DNA of 64,000 nucleotides from DAOUJI01 sp965197415 (GCA_965197415.1 OZ240207.1:1302001-1366000), one strand, 5' to 3'. Positions 1 to 9,613 are shown, counted from the stretch's first letter. Made by a program: numbers and translations. The notes: generated by a model from the sequence alone, not told the origin.

Positions 1-1227
1 CCAGACCAAGTCGACGCCGGCCTGCGACAACGTGGGAAGCAGGATGGGCACGGTGGTCACCATCATGGCGAAACTTTCCATAAAGGTGCCTAGAATAAGA
101 TAGAACACGACCAACGCCAGCACGAGCTGCCAATCAGTCAGGTTCCAGCCTACGATAACGTCGGCAATGTCTTGAGAGATGCCCAACCGCGCGAAAGCGT
201 AGCTCAACGTGAACGCGGCCATTAGAATCAGGAATATCATTCCCGTTGTCCGCACCGTTGAGATAACCGAGTCCAGCACAATGCGGCCGTTGCGTTGGAC
301 CACTGCCCTGACCGCATCGCCGAAGGGTATACGGTCTGCCTGTAGAGTTTCCTGAGAGCTTTGGGCCGTGAAGTACACCAGCCCGGCGCTCCTCCACAGG
401 CTCCTGAACAGGGGCGTCAGCAGTTCACCAGAGTTCAACAGAATCGTCAAGACGAAGGCGCCTGTTACACCGAAAGCAGCCGCTTCGCTGGGAGCGGCCC
501 ATCCCAGGTATATGGACACCAACACGAGAAATATCAAAGCCCCAACAGGCAGCAGTTGGACTGCCCCAATTAGCCTGAGCTTCCAGCCTTCCCAGCTGGT
601 GAAACTCTCTCCTTGTTCCCTGGGCGCCATGCCCCGCCAGAATATCGCCGTCACGGCGATCATCACCATGAACGACAATGCCAACAGGATGCCTGGGAAG
701 AACCCGGCCATATAGAGGCGCCCAATGGACTCCTCCGCCAAAATACCGTAGAGAATCAGGCTGATGCTTGGGGGAATCAGGATGCCCAGCGTGCCTCCCG
801 CCGCCAGCGAGCCAATTACCATGCGTTCCGAGTAATTCCGCTGCCGGAAGGCCGGCAGCGACGTGCGGCTGATGGTGGCGGAGGTCGCCACACTGGAGCC
901 GGAACAGGCGGCGAATATGGCGCAGGACACGATGTTGGTGTGAATCAGGCCTCCGGGGAGGAACCATATCCAGCGGGAGATGACGGAATACATCCGCTCT
1001 CCCATTCCCGACCGGTTCATCAATTCTCCCATCAGTATGAATAGAGGAATTGCGACCAGGATGAAGTTGGTGTTCCGGTCCCAGGCTATGTTGTCCATGA
1101 TGCCCCACGGCGCACGCGCGGAGAAAAAGAACATGATTATGAGGGACATACAGCCCAAGGCTCCAGCGACATACATGCCCGCCGTAAAGAAGGCTGACAT
1201 TAAACCGAATGCAATGCCAAGGACCAA
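1..1227 (-). CDS. dctM: TRAP transporter large permease (DctM-like), 3' end cut by window edge
   Basis: This is the large membrane subunit of a tripartite ATP-independent periplasmic transporter, the part that moves an organic acid or similar solute with Na+ or H+. Translation of the minus strand gives a hydrophobic protein with DctM-type signatures: IPLFILMGELMNRSGM near the N terminus, then CSGSSVATSATIS and LGILIPPSISLILYG. The C-terminal part lies outside the window. The first in-frame stop upstream is at 1231-1233. A TTG at 1225-1227 or the ATG at 1198-1200 could be the start, and I give the TTG because it keeps more of the first helix. It lies about 50 bases downstream of the small permease gene and reads with it and the binding protein as one dctPQM cluster. 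Confidence 0.85.
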   Translation of the reverse strand, partial: MVLGIAFGLMSAFFTAGMYVAGALGCMSLIIMFFFSARAPWGIMDNIAWDRNTNFILVAIPLFILMGELMNRSGMGERMYSVISRWIWFLPGGLIHTNIVSCAIFAACSGSSVATSATISRTSLPAFRQRNYSERMVIGSLAAGGTLGILIPPSISLILYGILAEESIGRLYMAGFFPGILLALSFMVMIAVTAIFWRGMAPREQGESFTSWEGWKLRLIGAVQLLPVGALIFLVLVSIYLGWAAPSEAAAFGVTGAFVLTILLNSGELLTPLFRSLWRSAGLVYFTAQSSQETLQADRIPFGDAVRAVVQRNGRIVLDSVISTVRTTGMIFLILMAAFTLSYAFARLGISQDIADVIVGWNLTDWQLVLALVVFYLILGTFMESFAMMVTTVPILLPTLSQAGVDLVW

Positions 1228-1280
1228 GCCTTAACCTCCGGGGCGCGAGAGGACACCCGATCTCTCATGACGCCAGCCCG

Positions 1281-1874
1281 TCATTCGATTTCGTCCCCGC
1301 CCATCGCCTTGTGTATGCGGGGCAGCCATCTCTCGGCGATTAAGGAAGTCATCATCTGTACGGAAGCGACCACTAGCAAACTGAATCCAATGGCTACTAC
1401 AATCTTGGGGATGAACACCGGGACCCAGGCATAGTCGTTGACGACCACACCCTTCTGATAATCGTCGATTACCTTGTCCCATAGCTTCCACGACGTGATT
1501 ACCGACAGAAAACACACGCCGGCCAAAGCTACCCAGTCGGCAATCGCTCTGATCGGGGGGCTCATCTTTGGGAGCAGCACGTCGATTCGCACGTGGGCGT
1601 CCGACCGAAGTGCGTAGGCAAAAGCCCAGGTGGCGGCCATCGCCAGTACGTACCCGCTCATCACGTCTCCGGCCGGGGCATAGACCCAATCCAGTTGTCG
1701 GGCTATCGCCTGGTAAGTGATGAAAAAGCCCAGGAGCAGCAATTGAAGGCCACAGACATACCCAAGAAACAAATACAGACGGTCAACTCTACGAGCGGCC
1801 GCCCGGAACCCCAACAACGCATATAGAGCCGCAGTCTTGCGTCCAGTGTAGGCTGACGAGCTTGTGGATGTCAT
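1281..1874 (-). CDS. dctQ: TRAP transporter small permease (DctQ-like)
   Basis: A protein of about 197 residues with four predicted membrane helices, the size and layout of a TRAP small permease, which pairs with the large permease in the inner membrane. Typical features are a long first helix (LGYVCGLQLLLLGFFITYQAI), the segment YALRSDAHVRIDVL, which matches the conserved 'hvrvD' stretch of DctQ proteins, and two C-terminal helices. A GTG two codons upstream is an alternative start, and neither start has a strong Shine-Dalgarno sequence. It lies between the large permease and the binding protein, all on the same strand. Confidence 0.85.
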   Translation of the reverse strand: MTSTSSSAYTGRKTAALYALLGFRAAARRVDRLYLFLGYVCGLQLLLLGFFITYQAIARQLDWVYAPAGDVMSGYVLAMAATWAFAYALRSDAHVRIDVLLPKMSPPIRAIADWVALAGVCFLSVITSWKLWDKVIDDYQKGVVVNDYAWVPVFIPKIVVAIGFSLLVVASVQMMTSLIAERWLPRIHKAMGGDEIE

Positions 1875-2038
1875 CGTCACTGAGGCGCTTTCACTAATAG
1901 AAGCTCAAGGCTAATCCGGACATTCTCCAACACGCCTTTGTCGAGACTTCGGGAGCCTTTCAACCTGACCGTTGGCTTTACGAACATCCTTAGAGACCTG
2001 ACGCAACTCACTCAGGTCCCGACGACACCCACAGGCAA

Positions 2039-3568
2039 TCACCTGGAACGGGGGCCCTTGGTGATGGGAACCTCGCTTAGAGACCCGTCCTCGTTGATCG
2101 ATATCCCCGTGTATGCGCTGATTTTCTCGTTGAATGCATTGACGATTGCGTCGTTCTTTCCGGGGTATCCAAGACGTTTCAGCCAGCCGGGGATTACGTG
2201 TTCAGCCAGCGCCACGGTCTGAATGTGTTCGACTATCTCTGGAGAGAAGGGAACTATCTCAAGTCCAAATTGTTGGTTGATTTGGACCGGAATGACATTA
2301 TGGAAGGGAGCGAGACGCAGCGCTTCGAGTTCGGTTTTGGCGCCTTCTTCGATGATGATTTGCTGCAGGTCCTCCGGTATCTCGTCCCAAACGTCCTTGT
2401 TGATTACGTTGTTTGTGTATCCGAAGCCAATGACCGCACCTGACATGTAGTCAGCCACTTCATACAGCCGTTCGGGTATCGCCAGCAGCACTCCCGTGGT
2501 TGCAAAGTCTATGTTGTCCAGTTCCAAAGCGACGTACGACTGGCCCGGACCCAGGAATACAGGCTCGCCTCCCATCCCGTTGATAAAGTCCGACATCGCG
2601 GCCCCGTGGGACCTAATCTTGGCATCCTTGAAGTCCTCGACTGTCTGAAGCGGCTTGTTCCCAAAGAACCACTGGTCGGCGCCTGCGAACCAGTTCCGGT
2701 TCAACACGTGGCTGCCGTCAGTGGCTTCGAGAATAATCTGGTCCACGTCCTCGGCTACCGCCGTCAGAACCGAATATGATGTCTCCCAATCTGTAAATAG
2801 GCCCCACATCGCCTGTATCTCGAGGGGCGGCAGCGCACCCGCAACGTAGCCTGCGTATATGTTCGCCATGTCCAGCGTTCCGTCTCCGACCTGATCCAGA
2901 GTGTCCGGTCCATCCAGCCCCAGCTCGGGGAAGGAGACGACGGATAGTTTCACCTGGCCGTTGGTCCGCTCGGCCAGGTTGGGAGCCCAGTAGGCTTGAA
3001 TCATCACGCACGTGGGGAGGGTGCGAGTTATGCAGGCGTGCTGAATCTCTATGTTCTCGCCGGACGACGTAAGCTCGGTTGGGTTGGTCAGCTTGGCCTT
3101 CTCCAACAGGTCCTGGTAGTAATCGCTGGTGTAGATGAACATGTGGCTGTCGAGGCGCAGCTCAGGCGCGCCGAACAGAGACATCTGGAATATCTGGGTG
3201 TACAAAAACTCCGGCGTCTCGAACATCAGGCCAGGGTGGGGCGGCGGTCCAAGCAACTGCGTAGGGTCGCCTACAAATATTGCGCCAGGCCCGTTTGCAT
3301 GTTCGGCGGCATATTCGGCCAACGCCTTTTCCTCATCGGACATGGCCTCGGGTTCGGTGGCGGGTTCCTTCGTCTCCATGGCGGTCGGAGGTGTGGTGGC
3401 GGTTGGAGCAGGAGTGTTAGTAGGAGATGGAGTGGAGGTCGGAGGAGTAGTAGCTGTAGGCACGGGAGTGTCGGTGGGATCCGGGTCGCCGCCACAAGCT
3501 CCCAAACCAAGAGCCAACCCGATGGAGGCGATTACGACGACTATCCCTGTAGCTAAACGATGCTTCAT
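2039..3568 (-). CDS. dctP: TRAP transporter substrate-binding lipoprotein (DctP family), unusually long
   Basis: The extracytoplasmic solute receptor of the TRAP system. The first 24 residues form a lipoprotein signal ending in LGLGAC, with Cys25 as the likely lipidated residue, followed by a Thr/Pro-rich spacer to about residue 65. The DctP fold is recognisable from about residue 165 on: IEIQHACITRTLP, then WFFGNKPLQTVEDFKDAKIRSHG with the Arg that usually contacts the substrate carboxylate, then DFATTGVL. At 509 residues it is far longer than the usual 320-350. The excess is the spacer plus about 100 residues (roughly 65-165) with no family I recognise. First gene of the dctPQM cluster. Confidence 0.85.
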   Translation of the reverse strand: MKHRLATGIVVVIASIGLALGLGACGGDPDPTDTPVPTATTPPTSTPSPTNTPAPTATTPPTAMETKEPATEPEAMSDEEKALAEYAAEHANGPGAIFVGDPTQLLGPPPHPGLMFETPEFLYTQIFQMSLFGAPELRLDSHMFIYTSDYYQDLLEKAKLTNPTELTSSGENIEIQHACITRTLPTCVMIQAYWAPNLAERTNGQVKLSVVSFPELGLDGPDTLDQVGDGTLDMANIYAGYVAGALPPLEIQAMWGLFTDWETSYSVLTAVAEDVDQIILEATDGSHVLNRNWFAGADQWFFGNKPLQTVEDFKDAKIRSHGAAMSDFINGMGGEPVFLGPGQSYVALELDNIDFATTGVLLAIPERLYEVADYMSGAVIGFGYTNNVINKDVWDEIPEDLQQIIIEEGAKTELEALRLAPFHNVIPVQINQQFGLEIVPFSPEIVEHIQTVALAEHVIPGWLKRLGYPGKNDAIVNAFNEKISAYTGISINEDGSLSEVPITKGPRSR

Positions 3569-3704
3569 AATGTACCTGTGCCCTTCGCAGTTTTAGAGAA
3601 TATCCCGAATCAATCGGACGCATTGTAGTCAACAGGCGGTCTAAGGGTCAATGAAAACACGAGCGTCGTGCATTCACTTAGATTCGGCTCCATGAACCAG
3701 TCGG

Positions 3705-4391
3705 CTACTCGGTCTTAGGAGGCAGGGTTGCCGTCGCGGAAAAACGCCGTTCCACTCGCCCCGTCACGAGCATGACACCCACGACAGCCAGCCACACGAA
3801 GAACGCGGCCCCGCTAATCGGGTGGAGGACGGTTGCGGCGTCGACCCAGATGAACAACATCGCCACACCGATTATGGCTGACGCGGGTGATATGTACCTC
3901 AAGCCTCCGCCAGCCTTCCACTGATAGCGGGCGGCGCCAATCAGGGCGAGACCTGACGCAGTGAACCCGATCTTTCCGGTCAGCCACCGGAGATAGTGAA
4001 TCGTCTCAGTCGACCCTGAAATGACGGCTCCTGGCGCCTCGGGCGCCGACACCGCCAGCACGACGGCGCACACACCTGACAAGCCAGTCACAACCCCCGA
4101 CACGCCCAACAGCGCTGGGACAATGGGTGTAGCCAGCCGCTCTCGAATAATCCAGGTCCTCAACAGGAAACAAGCCGCAGCCATCAACGTGACTCCTGAG
4201 ACGAACCTTGCTACGCCTCCGACCCCATAAAACCACCTGCTGTCGGCAATAGCAGCCAGGGACTCCGCCAATGTGGCTTGGTCAGCGTCAGCGGAAAGCC
4301 GGGCCATGACCGACACAACGGTTGCAGCCGCTGTGAGCAGCAGTAGCGCTCCCGCTTTCCGGGCCGCGGAGTCCATCAGCTGGGTGGTCAT
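3705..4391 (-). CDS. Hypothetical multi-pass membrane protein
   Basis: A 228-residue protein with about six hydrophobic segments, for example AGALLLLTAAATVVSVMA, VARFVSGVTLMAAACFLL, ALLGVSGVVTGLSGVCAVVL and FFVWLAVVGVMLVTG. The overall look resembles DUF4386-type membrane proteins, but I cannot identify the family with confidence. It starts 26 bases after the stop of the NCS2 permease gene on the same strand, so the two are probably co-transcribed. No function can be assigned. Confidence 0.7.
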   Translation of the reverse strand: MTTQLMDSAARKAGALLLLTAAATVVSVMARLSADADQATLAESLAAIADSRWFYGVGGVARFVSGVTLMAAACFLLRTWIIRERLATPIVPALLGVSGVVTGLSGVCAVVLAVSAPEAPGAVISGSTETIHYLRWLTGKIGFTASGLALIGAARYQWKAGGGLRYISPASAIIGVAMLFIWVDAATVLHPISGAAFFVWLAVVGVMLVTGRVERRFSATATLPPKTE

Positions 4392-4417
4392 GCCGTTTCG
4401 CGATCCACCAAGAACGC

Positions 4418-6184
4418 TTACCGCGTCCCCGGATGGGTTACTCGAACCGTGATGATGTCGGTCCCGTGGAATTGCTGGTGACGCACCGATGAGGCATAGC
4501 TTCGCAGCAGCCGAAGCGACATTTCGTTTTCCACCGGCGTTTCCGAATCGTGCTGCTGAAGTTGACGGAGCCGGTCTTCGATGTTTGTTTCGTTTCCTGC
4601 TCCGCCGATGAATTCCAAGTCCGCAATAGGCCCGTCGCTGGACGCCACTACCACCAACCGCCGCATCTCTTCAGGGGCTTCCTCTTCTTCCTTGTCGTCC
4701 AACAGCCCTTCCAGGTCCAGCGGGGCGAGGGTCAGGAGAGTCTCCTCTGCCACTGCGCCCAGCCGATCCTTCATGGCGGCGTCCCATCCCCTGCGATCAG
4801 CAAACTTGTGGAGGAATTCGTTGAGCTCCGGTAAGACCTCGATGTCAAGCCGAGACTGAAAGCGCATTCGGCGCGGGTTGGTGAACTCCAAGTACAGTAT
4901 CATTGCTATTGCGGCGAACCCTCCGGTTGTTATGCCGCTCTTGAACAGGGCTCCCCAGACGGGCCCAAGGTCCGGCAGCGAGAACAGCCCGAACTGGAAA
5001 GCCGCTCCAATCCAGAAGCACACCCCGCCGACTATGACTTTCTCCCTGTTCTGCTCGGTCTGTATGACTGTCCGAGCGCCGTCAACGAACAATGTACCGG
5101 TCACCAGAAGAAGGTATCCCGTCATGACCGGGCCCGGAATGGAGCTGAACAACGCCGACACCTTGGGCAGAAACGCCAGCGCTATGAAGATGAAGCCTAT
5201 GCAGTAACCCACGCTGCGGGAAGCGACGCCGGTGGTCTGCGTGAAGGATACGATGCCCGCGTTTATGATGTTGGGGACGCCGCCGGCCAGGCCGGCCATG
5301 AGATTGCTAATGCCGCCGCCTGCCATCGCACCTTGCACTTGCCGAAAGTCCACGGCCCTGCTTTCCCGCCACGAGACACGTTGCAGGGCAATGGCTTCCC
5401 CGTTCGCCTGAATGGGAAAAATCACACCCAGGAACAGGAAGGCCGGGACCAGCGTCCAGAACGACAAGCCGAAATCGAATCCCAACCCAGGCGCTGACCC
5501 AGGCAACCCGACCCAAGGCGCCTCCAATATCCTGTCAACGTCGAATATGCCCAATCCGGCAGCGACCGAGGAACCGACTATTATTCCTATCACCGGCCCC
5601 CATAGACGCAGCAAAGGGGCGCCCCGGAGAGCAAGGGCCGCCACGACAACCAGGGTGACCAGGGCCGTCAACGGCGCCTTCGTGGGCTCCTCGTGTGACG
5701 CATCGTCCAGCAGGTCAAATACGACGGAAGCCAGCGTGATAGACAATATCATTATCACGATGCCGCCCACGGTCGGGGTCACGATCCGCCTTAGTATGAA
5801 CAACCACTTGGAGATGACAAGTTGGGCCACAGCCGCCACCAACACCAGCGTGGTCAGCGTCGCAGGGCCACCGTCCGTCACCGCCGTAATGCAAAAGGGA
5901 ATGGAGACGGCCGCCGTAAACATGGGCAGGACAGCCCCGGCTCCGATGGGGCCGATTCCCCGCACCTGGACAAGCGTGGAAACCCCGACGACCACCAGCG
6001 AGGCGAAGACCATCCACACCAGGTAGGAGTCATCCATGCCCGATTCCGAGGCCACTATCACTGGCGTGACCAGCAGGGTCGCCGTGGCCATCAGGCTGAA
6101 CTGGGCAGCAAGTCCCAGAGACGTGAGCAGGGGCGGACTCTCGTGCGCCTCATATCGGGGGTTCTGAGACGATGCAGCCGCCAA
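4418..6184 (-). CDS. NCS2-family (xanthine/uracil permease-like) transporter with C-terminal cytosolic domain
   Basis: Residues 1 to about 440 form a polytopic membrane protein with nucleobase:cation symporter-2 features: VRGIGPIGAGAVLPM, RRIVTPTVGGIVIMILS, and the AGLAGGVPN loop followed by GVASRSVGYCIG. It probably imports a purine, pyrimidine or similar base. NCS2 proteins usually end soon after the last helix. This one continues for about 140 soluble residues, including VLPELNEFLHKFADRRGW, an AVAEETLLTLAPL helix, an acidic linker and SLRLLRSYASSVRHQQ. The order resembles a degenerate RsbW-type HATPase fold, but the ATP-binding Asn and Gly boxes are not intact. Start is TTG, chosen for the AGGAGG about 4 bases upstream. 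Confidence 0.8.
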   Translation of the reverse strand: MAAASSQNPRYEAHESPPLLTSLGLAAQFSLMATATLLVTPVIVASESGMDDSYLVWMVFASLVVVGVSTLVQVRGIGPIGAGAVLPMFTAAVSIPFCITAVTDGGPATLTTLVLVAAVAQLVISKWLFILRRIVTPTVGGIVIMILSITLASVVFDLLDDASHEEPTKAPLTALVTLVVVAALALRGAPLLRLWGPVIGIIVGSSVAAGLGIFDVDRILEAPWVGLPGSAPGLGFDFGLSFWTLVPAFLFLGVIFPIQANGEAIALQRVSWRESRAVDFRQVQGAMAGGGISNLMAGLAGGVPNIINAGIVSFTQTTGVASRSVGYCIGFIFIALAFLPKVSALFSSIPGPVMTGYLLLVTGTLFVDGARTVIQTEQNREKVIVGGVCFWIGAAFQFGLFSLPDLGPVWGALFKSGITTGGFAAIAMILYLEFTNPRRMRFQSRLDIEVLPELNEFLHKFADRRGWDAAMKDRLGAVAEETLLTLAPLDLEGLLDDKEEEEAPEEMRRLVVVASSDGPIADLEFIGGAGNETNIEDRLRQLQQHDSETPVENEMSLRLLRSYASSVRHQQFHGTDIITVRVTHPGTR

Positions 6185-6368
6185 ACTGCCTCCTGGACCT
6201 TATCGCATCATGGGCTCAGGTTAGTTTACACAATACCACAATCGAGATTGCGGTTGGCCCAATGCAGCATCGGTCTCCGCGGCCACTCGTCCCAACCTCA
6301 TTGCCAACGATTGGTCGATGATGGGCCCATGTACACCGCAGGCTAGGCGGCGAAGTTGTCCGCGTCCG

Positions 6369-7805
6369 CTATCGAAGAAAGCGAGGCCAATATGTTACCG
6401 ACACTGCCGCCGCCGCTAGACCCAACAGTGACGCGACGAAATAGGTGTCTTTGAAGGCACGAACGAACGCCTGGACTCCCTCCGGGTCTCCGACGATGCC
6501 CAACCCGGTCAGGTCCGGAACATGCCACTCTTGACGGGCCACCAATAAGGCGCTCAGTATCGCTACGCTGGATACGCTGCCCATGCTGCGCGACAGCGTC
6601 ATGATGGCGCCGCCGGTGCCGAGCCTGTTCGATGGCACGGAGCCCATGACCAAATTGGCGTTGGAAACTTGATGCAGGCCCATGCTGACCCCCATAGCGG
6701 CGCTCCTCCACGCCACGTCAAACACCGTTGCTCCTTCACCCAGCATGACGTAGCTAAAGACCGTCGCGGCGGTCATGACGGCCGCAACCGTGTTGACGTA
6801 CGCAGGTGGAACCCGGTCTGAAACCCAGCCGCCAATAGGCGCCGAGGCCGCTACTGTCAGCGGCATCAGCATCATTAACATGCCCCAAGTCTTGGCGTTG
6901 GCGCCCATTACGTCGCTAACGAAGAAAGGAAGTATGAACCAATTGACAAACGAACTCATGGATATCAGGTAGGCTGAGACGAACGCAGGCGCCAGAACCC
7001 GATGCCTGAGCAGACCGACATCCAGCACAGGAAGACGCACACGGCCCTCAATGTACACAAAGGCGGCAAGGGAGGCCATCGAGACCGGAGCCAAAGTCAG
7101 CGTGACAGGGTCTGTCCATCCCATCCTTCCGCCAAGCGCAAGGAACAAGATAAACGACACTACTCCGGTGAACAGGGTGAAGGCCCCTCGAAAATCGAAT
7201 CCCCGCCGAGCCTCAAGCAGCGGTCTCTCGGACAGAGCCGCCAACGACAAAGCGATGGCGCATACGCCCAGGGGGACCCTGGCGGCGAAGATAGCCCGCC
7301 AGCCAAAGCTGTCCACCAACACTCCTCCAGCCAGGGTCCCCACCAACATTCCCAATGTGCCGAGCCCGGCCATCAAACCGAGCGCCTTGCCACGTTCTTT
7401 CCCTGGAAACATGCTCGTGACCAACGCCGGCGCACAGGCCATCAGGAGTCCGTTTCCCACCGCTTGGAGCACACGCAGCCCAAACACTATCTGCAACAGG
7501 GGCGCAAGGCTTATCAGCAGCACGGCCAGGGTGTACACAACCAGGCCGATAATAAAGAACCGCTTCAGCCCGTAAGCGTCCGCAGCGCTGCCCAGGCTGA
7601 TCTGAAGTCCGGCGCTGCTGCCAACGTAGAATATGATTATCCATTGAACCGTCTGGACGTCGGCGCCGAAGCTGCTGGTGATATTGGGAAGAGCTACGTT
7701 GACCGTGATGTCCAGGCTGCCCAAGAAAATTCCAGTCGACGCCGCGACCAGGCCAATCCACTTGTTGACCGAACCGCGCGTTGAACTGTCGGAGGCTGAC
7801 GACAT
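6369..7805 (-). CDS. MFS transporter, DHA2-type drug exporter
   Basis: A 478-residue protein with about 14 hydrophobic helices, the layout of the DHA2 drug:H+ antiporter family. Diagnostic stretches are SLDITVNVALPNI in helix 1 (the D1 motif of 14-TM exporters), GSAADAYGLKRFFIIGL (motif A) and GNGLLMACAPALVTSMFPGKERGKALG. It probably exports a hydrophobic or toxic compound. I chose the ATG beginning MSSASDSS; a TTG eleven codons upstream is also open. It runs in the same direction as the NCS2 gene, about 180 bases upstream of it. Substrate cannot be read from the sequence. Confidence 0.85.
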   Translation of the reverse strand: MSSASDSSTRGSVNKWIGLVAASTGIFLGSLDITVNVALPNITSSFGADVQTVQWIIIFYVGSSAGLQISLGSAADAYGLKRFFIIGLVVYTLAVLLISLAPLLQIVFGLRVLQAVGNGLLMACAPALVTSMFPGKERGKALGLMAGLGTLGMLVGTLAGGVLVDSFGWRAIFAARVPLGVCAIALSLAALSERPLLEARRGFDFRGAFTLFTGVVSFILFLALGGRMGWTDPVTLTLAPVSMASLAAFVYIEGRVRLPVLDVGLLRHRVLAPAFVSAYLISMSSFVNWFILPFFVSDVMGANAKTWGMLMMLMPLTVAASAPIGGWVSDRVPPAYVNTVAAVMTAATVFSYVMLGEGATVFDVAWRSAAMGVSMGLHQVSNANLVMGSVPSNRLGTGGAIMTLSRSMGSVSSVAILSALLVARQEWHVPDLTGLGIVGDPEGVQAFVRAFKDTYFVASLLGLAAAAVSVTYWPRFLR

Positions 7806-8454
7806 GTCTTGCTGTTTCTTCCTCTGTCTGACCGGCAAGCGTTCCCGGCGCCTCTCTCTTACCTAGGTGCGTTAAGGAGTTGTGGGCCTGGGAACAACTA
7901 ACGGAGCTAACGAAGCATAGGTCAAGAAAGTAGCGCTGAGCGTCCTTGTCGTCAAACGGCCTCGGTGCGCCGTCGCAAGCAGGATTAGCGCCCTATCTGG
8001 AACGGTTTGCCAGACCTTTGCTCCGCCCCGCAGGGTGGTTGGCCATTCGATTTGATGTCGCCAATATGACGGTCTTCGAAACTCGTGCCGCCCGCGTTTC
8101 AGGCTTCCGGGCCGTCTTGATCCACCAGAGGATGTTCTTCTTCGACGAGTCGGGGAAGTTCCCAAAGAAGACATTTGCAGCTTCGTTGTCTCAACATGGA
8201 CCAGAGGCTGCCCATCATTGGGATGGGTCGAAATCTCAGAGCTCATTGACCGCTCACTTCAGCAAAATGCCAGTTCGACTCCCTAAACCGGATGGGGGCC
8301 GCACCTGGGGGCGACATAGTTGACCTTTGCGGACATACTCCCATATGGGGCCGTCGTGGTCCGACCAGTCCCATGAGCACATCCACTCGAATTGCCCCTG
8401 AGCCTTTGTATGGGGGTCTATCTGACGGCGCCGCTTCCACAATCGTCGACTCAG
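7806..8454. other. Intergenic stretch, no gene recognised
   Basis: About 650 bases between the MFS gene and a small plus-strand ORF. Open frames exist on both strands, but their translations are compositionally odd (Arg/Ser/Pro-rich) with no motif or convincing ribosome site. I see no tRNA and no clear promoter. Confidence 0.4.
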
Positions 8455-8769
8455 ATGCACACGGGCGTTGAGGCATCTGAGTCAGTGGCCGAATGCATCA
8501 CGCCGGAGGGCTACGTCGAAATCTTCCTGTTCATCTCAGCCTCGCAAGGCGGCGGCCTGAGCGAAGAATCCCTTAGCTGCGTCGTTGACTTCGCCAGGGA
8601 ACACCAGCACTACGTAGCGCTGATTAACCCCGATTCATACGACTTGTCGACGATGACGGCGAGCGAGGTCACTGAGATAGCGGACGACGGTTTGAGGATG
8701 TGGCAGTGCCTGAGCGACGAAGAAATCCGGAGGATGCAGGAAGTCTCTCTGGGAGCGTTGGCGCGATAG
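8455..8769 (+). CDS. Small hypothetical protein
   Basis: An acidic 104-residue protein without helices long enough to span a membrane. The codons are GC-rich at third positions like the surrounding real genes, and the translation is compositionally normal (GYVEIFLFISASQGG, then DFAREHQHYVALINP, ending EEIRRMQEVSLGALAR). There is no clear Shine-Dalgarno sequence and I recognise no family. A perfect ten-base inverted repeat begins 23 bases after the stop, which supports a real transcription unit. Confidence 0.5.
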   Translation: MHTGVEASESVAECITPEGYVEIFLFISASQGGGLSEESLSCVVDFAREHQHYVALINPDSYDLSTMTASEVTEIADDGLRMWQCLSDEEIRRMQEVSLGALAR

Positions 8770-8791
8770 CCGCTGTGCACAGCTAGACCCT

Positions 8792-8838
8792 GACTCACCC
8801 GTACGCTGAAGTGCGGGGGCTTCCTGTTCGGGTGAGTC
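8792..8838 (+). terminator. Inverted repeat, possible terminator
   Basis: GACTCACCCG at 8792-8801 pairs perfectly with CGGGTGAGTC at 8829-8838, with a 27-base loop that can itself fold (GAAG/CTTC). It is followed by a short A-run rather than a T-run, so termination on the plus strand is not certain. Confidence 0.45.
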
Positions 8839-9256
8839 AAAATCGCCCGCGTCTTTCTCGTAGCCTGACCTTGAGTTCTGGCACGACGGTTCGCGGCGTC
8901 GAGACCGGTCTTGGGATTCCACGATCCTCGAGCCGATTTGTCTGCGGCTGGATGCATTTGCTGTCATGACCGACTCCGCCGGCGGCGCATTGGAATCGAA
9001 GCATTACGTAGCGGGCTATCAGTTCGTAGGAGTGGGACGCCTGTTCCCGTGTACCCCATTCCGTAGCCGGAACCAGCGCCTTGCCAATCCCCTCGACTCC
9101 TCATCCAGACTAGGGATGTGCTTGACCATGTCATCGGGAGGTCCGGGCTTGTTCGATTACGTCCTTGGGGCCTTCGGCCAAGTGTACGTAGAGTGGTAGA
9201 TGTCCTGTGTCGTCCTATTACACCGGAGGAACAACCGAGGATATGTGGTATGCGGT
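8839..9256. other. Intergenic stretch, no gene recognised
   Basis: About 420 bases between the inverted repeat and the minus-strand Rieske gene. Short open frames are present, but none has a recognisable motif or ribosome site. Confidence 0.4.
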
Positions 9257-9613
9257 CTACCTGTACCGCCAGTTGGACTTTGGCGAGCCCAGCTCGGCCG
9301 GCGGTTTCAGGTAAACCGTCCCTTCCTCCACTAGGACCTCACAGACGGGCACATCGTCGGCCAGGGGGCCGTCCACCAAAGCGCCGGTGCGTAAGTCGTA
9401 GCGGGCAAAGTGGCGCGGGCAAACGATTACGTCCCCCTCCAACTTCCCCTTGGACAGCAAGCCGGTTGCATGGCCGCACTCATCCAGAATAGCGGCGAAC
9501 TCACCATCCAAGTTCACAAGGACGTACCGCTCGCCTTCAACAACCACGACCTTTTTCTCGCCGGGCGCAACGTCAGAGGTCTTGGCTGCCTCGGTGTAGT
9601 CTGGCGGGGGCAT
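9257..9613 (-). CDS. Rieske [2Fe-2S] ferredoxin-like protein
   Basis: A 118-residue single-domain Rieske protein, probably a small soluble electron carrier. The cluster ligands are visible as C46-G-H48 and C65-P-R-H68, the CxH...CxxH spacing of Rieske ferredoxins, followed by YDLRTGALVDGPL as in bacterial dioxygenase ferredoxins and NirD-like proteins. There is no signal peptide or Tat motif. I use the ATG with AGGAG five bases upstream rather than the TTG six codons earlier. No oxygenase or reductase gene is adjacent, so its partner is unknown. Confidence 0.85.
   Translation of the reverse strand: MPPPDYTEAAKTSDVAPGEKKVVVVEGERYVLVNLDGEFAAILDECGHATGLLSKGKLEGDVIVCPRHFARYDLRTGALVDGPLADDVPVCEVLVEEGTVYLKPPAELGSPKSNWRYR

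Noticed and set aside
425..1108. A 227-codon minus-strand frame inside the TRAP large permease
   Set aside because: It is His/Arg/Pro-rich without motifs and shadows the frame that encodes recognisable DctM motifs.
8260..8310. A T-loop-like TTCGACTCC suggesting a tRNA
   Set aside because: No acceptor stem, D-arm or anticodon stem can be drawn around it.
7872..8323. Overlapping open frames on both strands (124-125 codons)
   Set aside because: Composition is biased, there is no ribosome site, and no motif appears in either translation.
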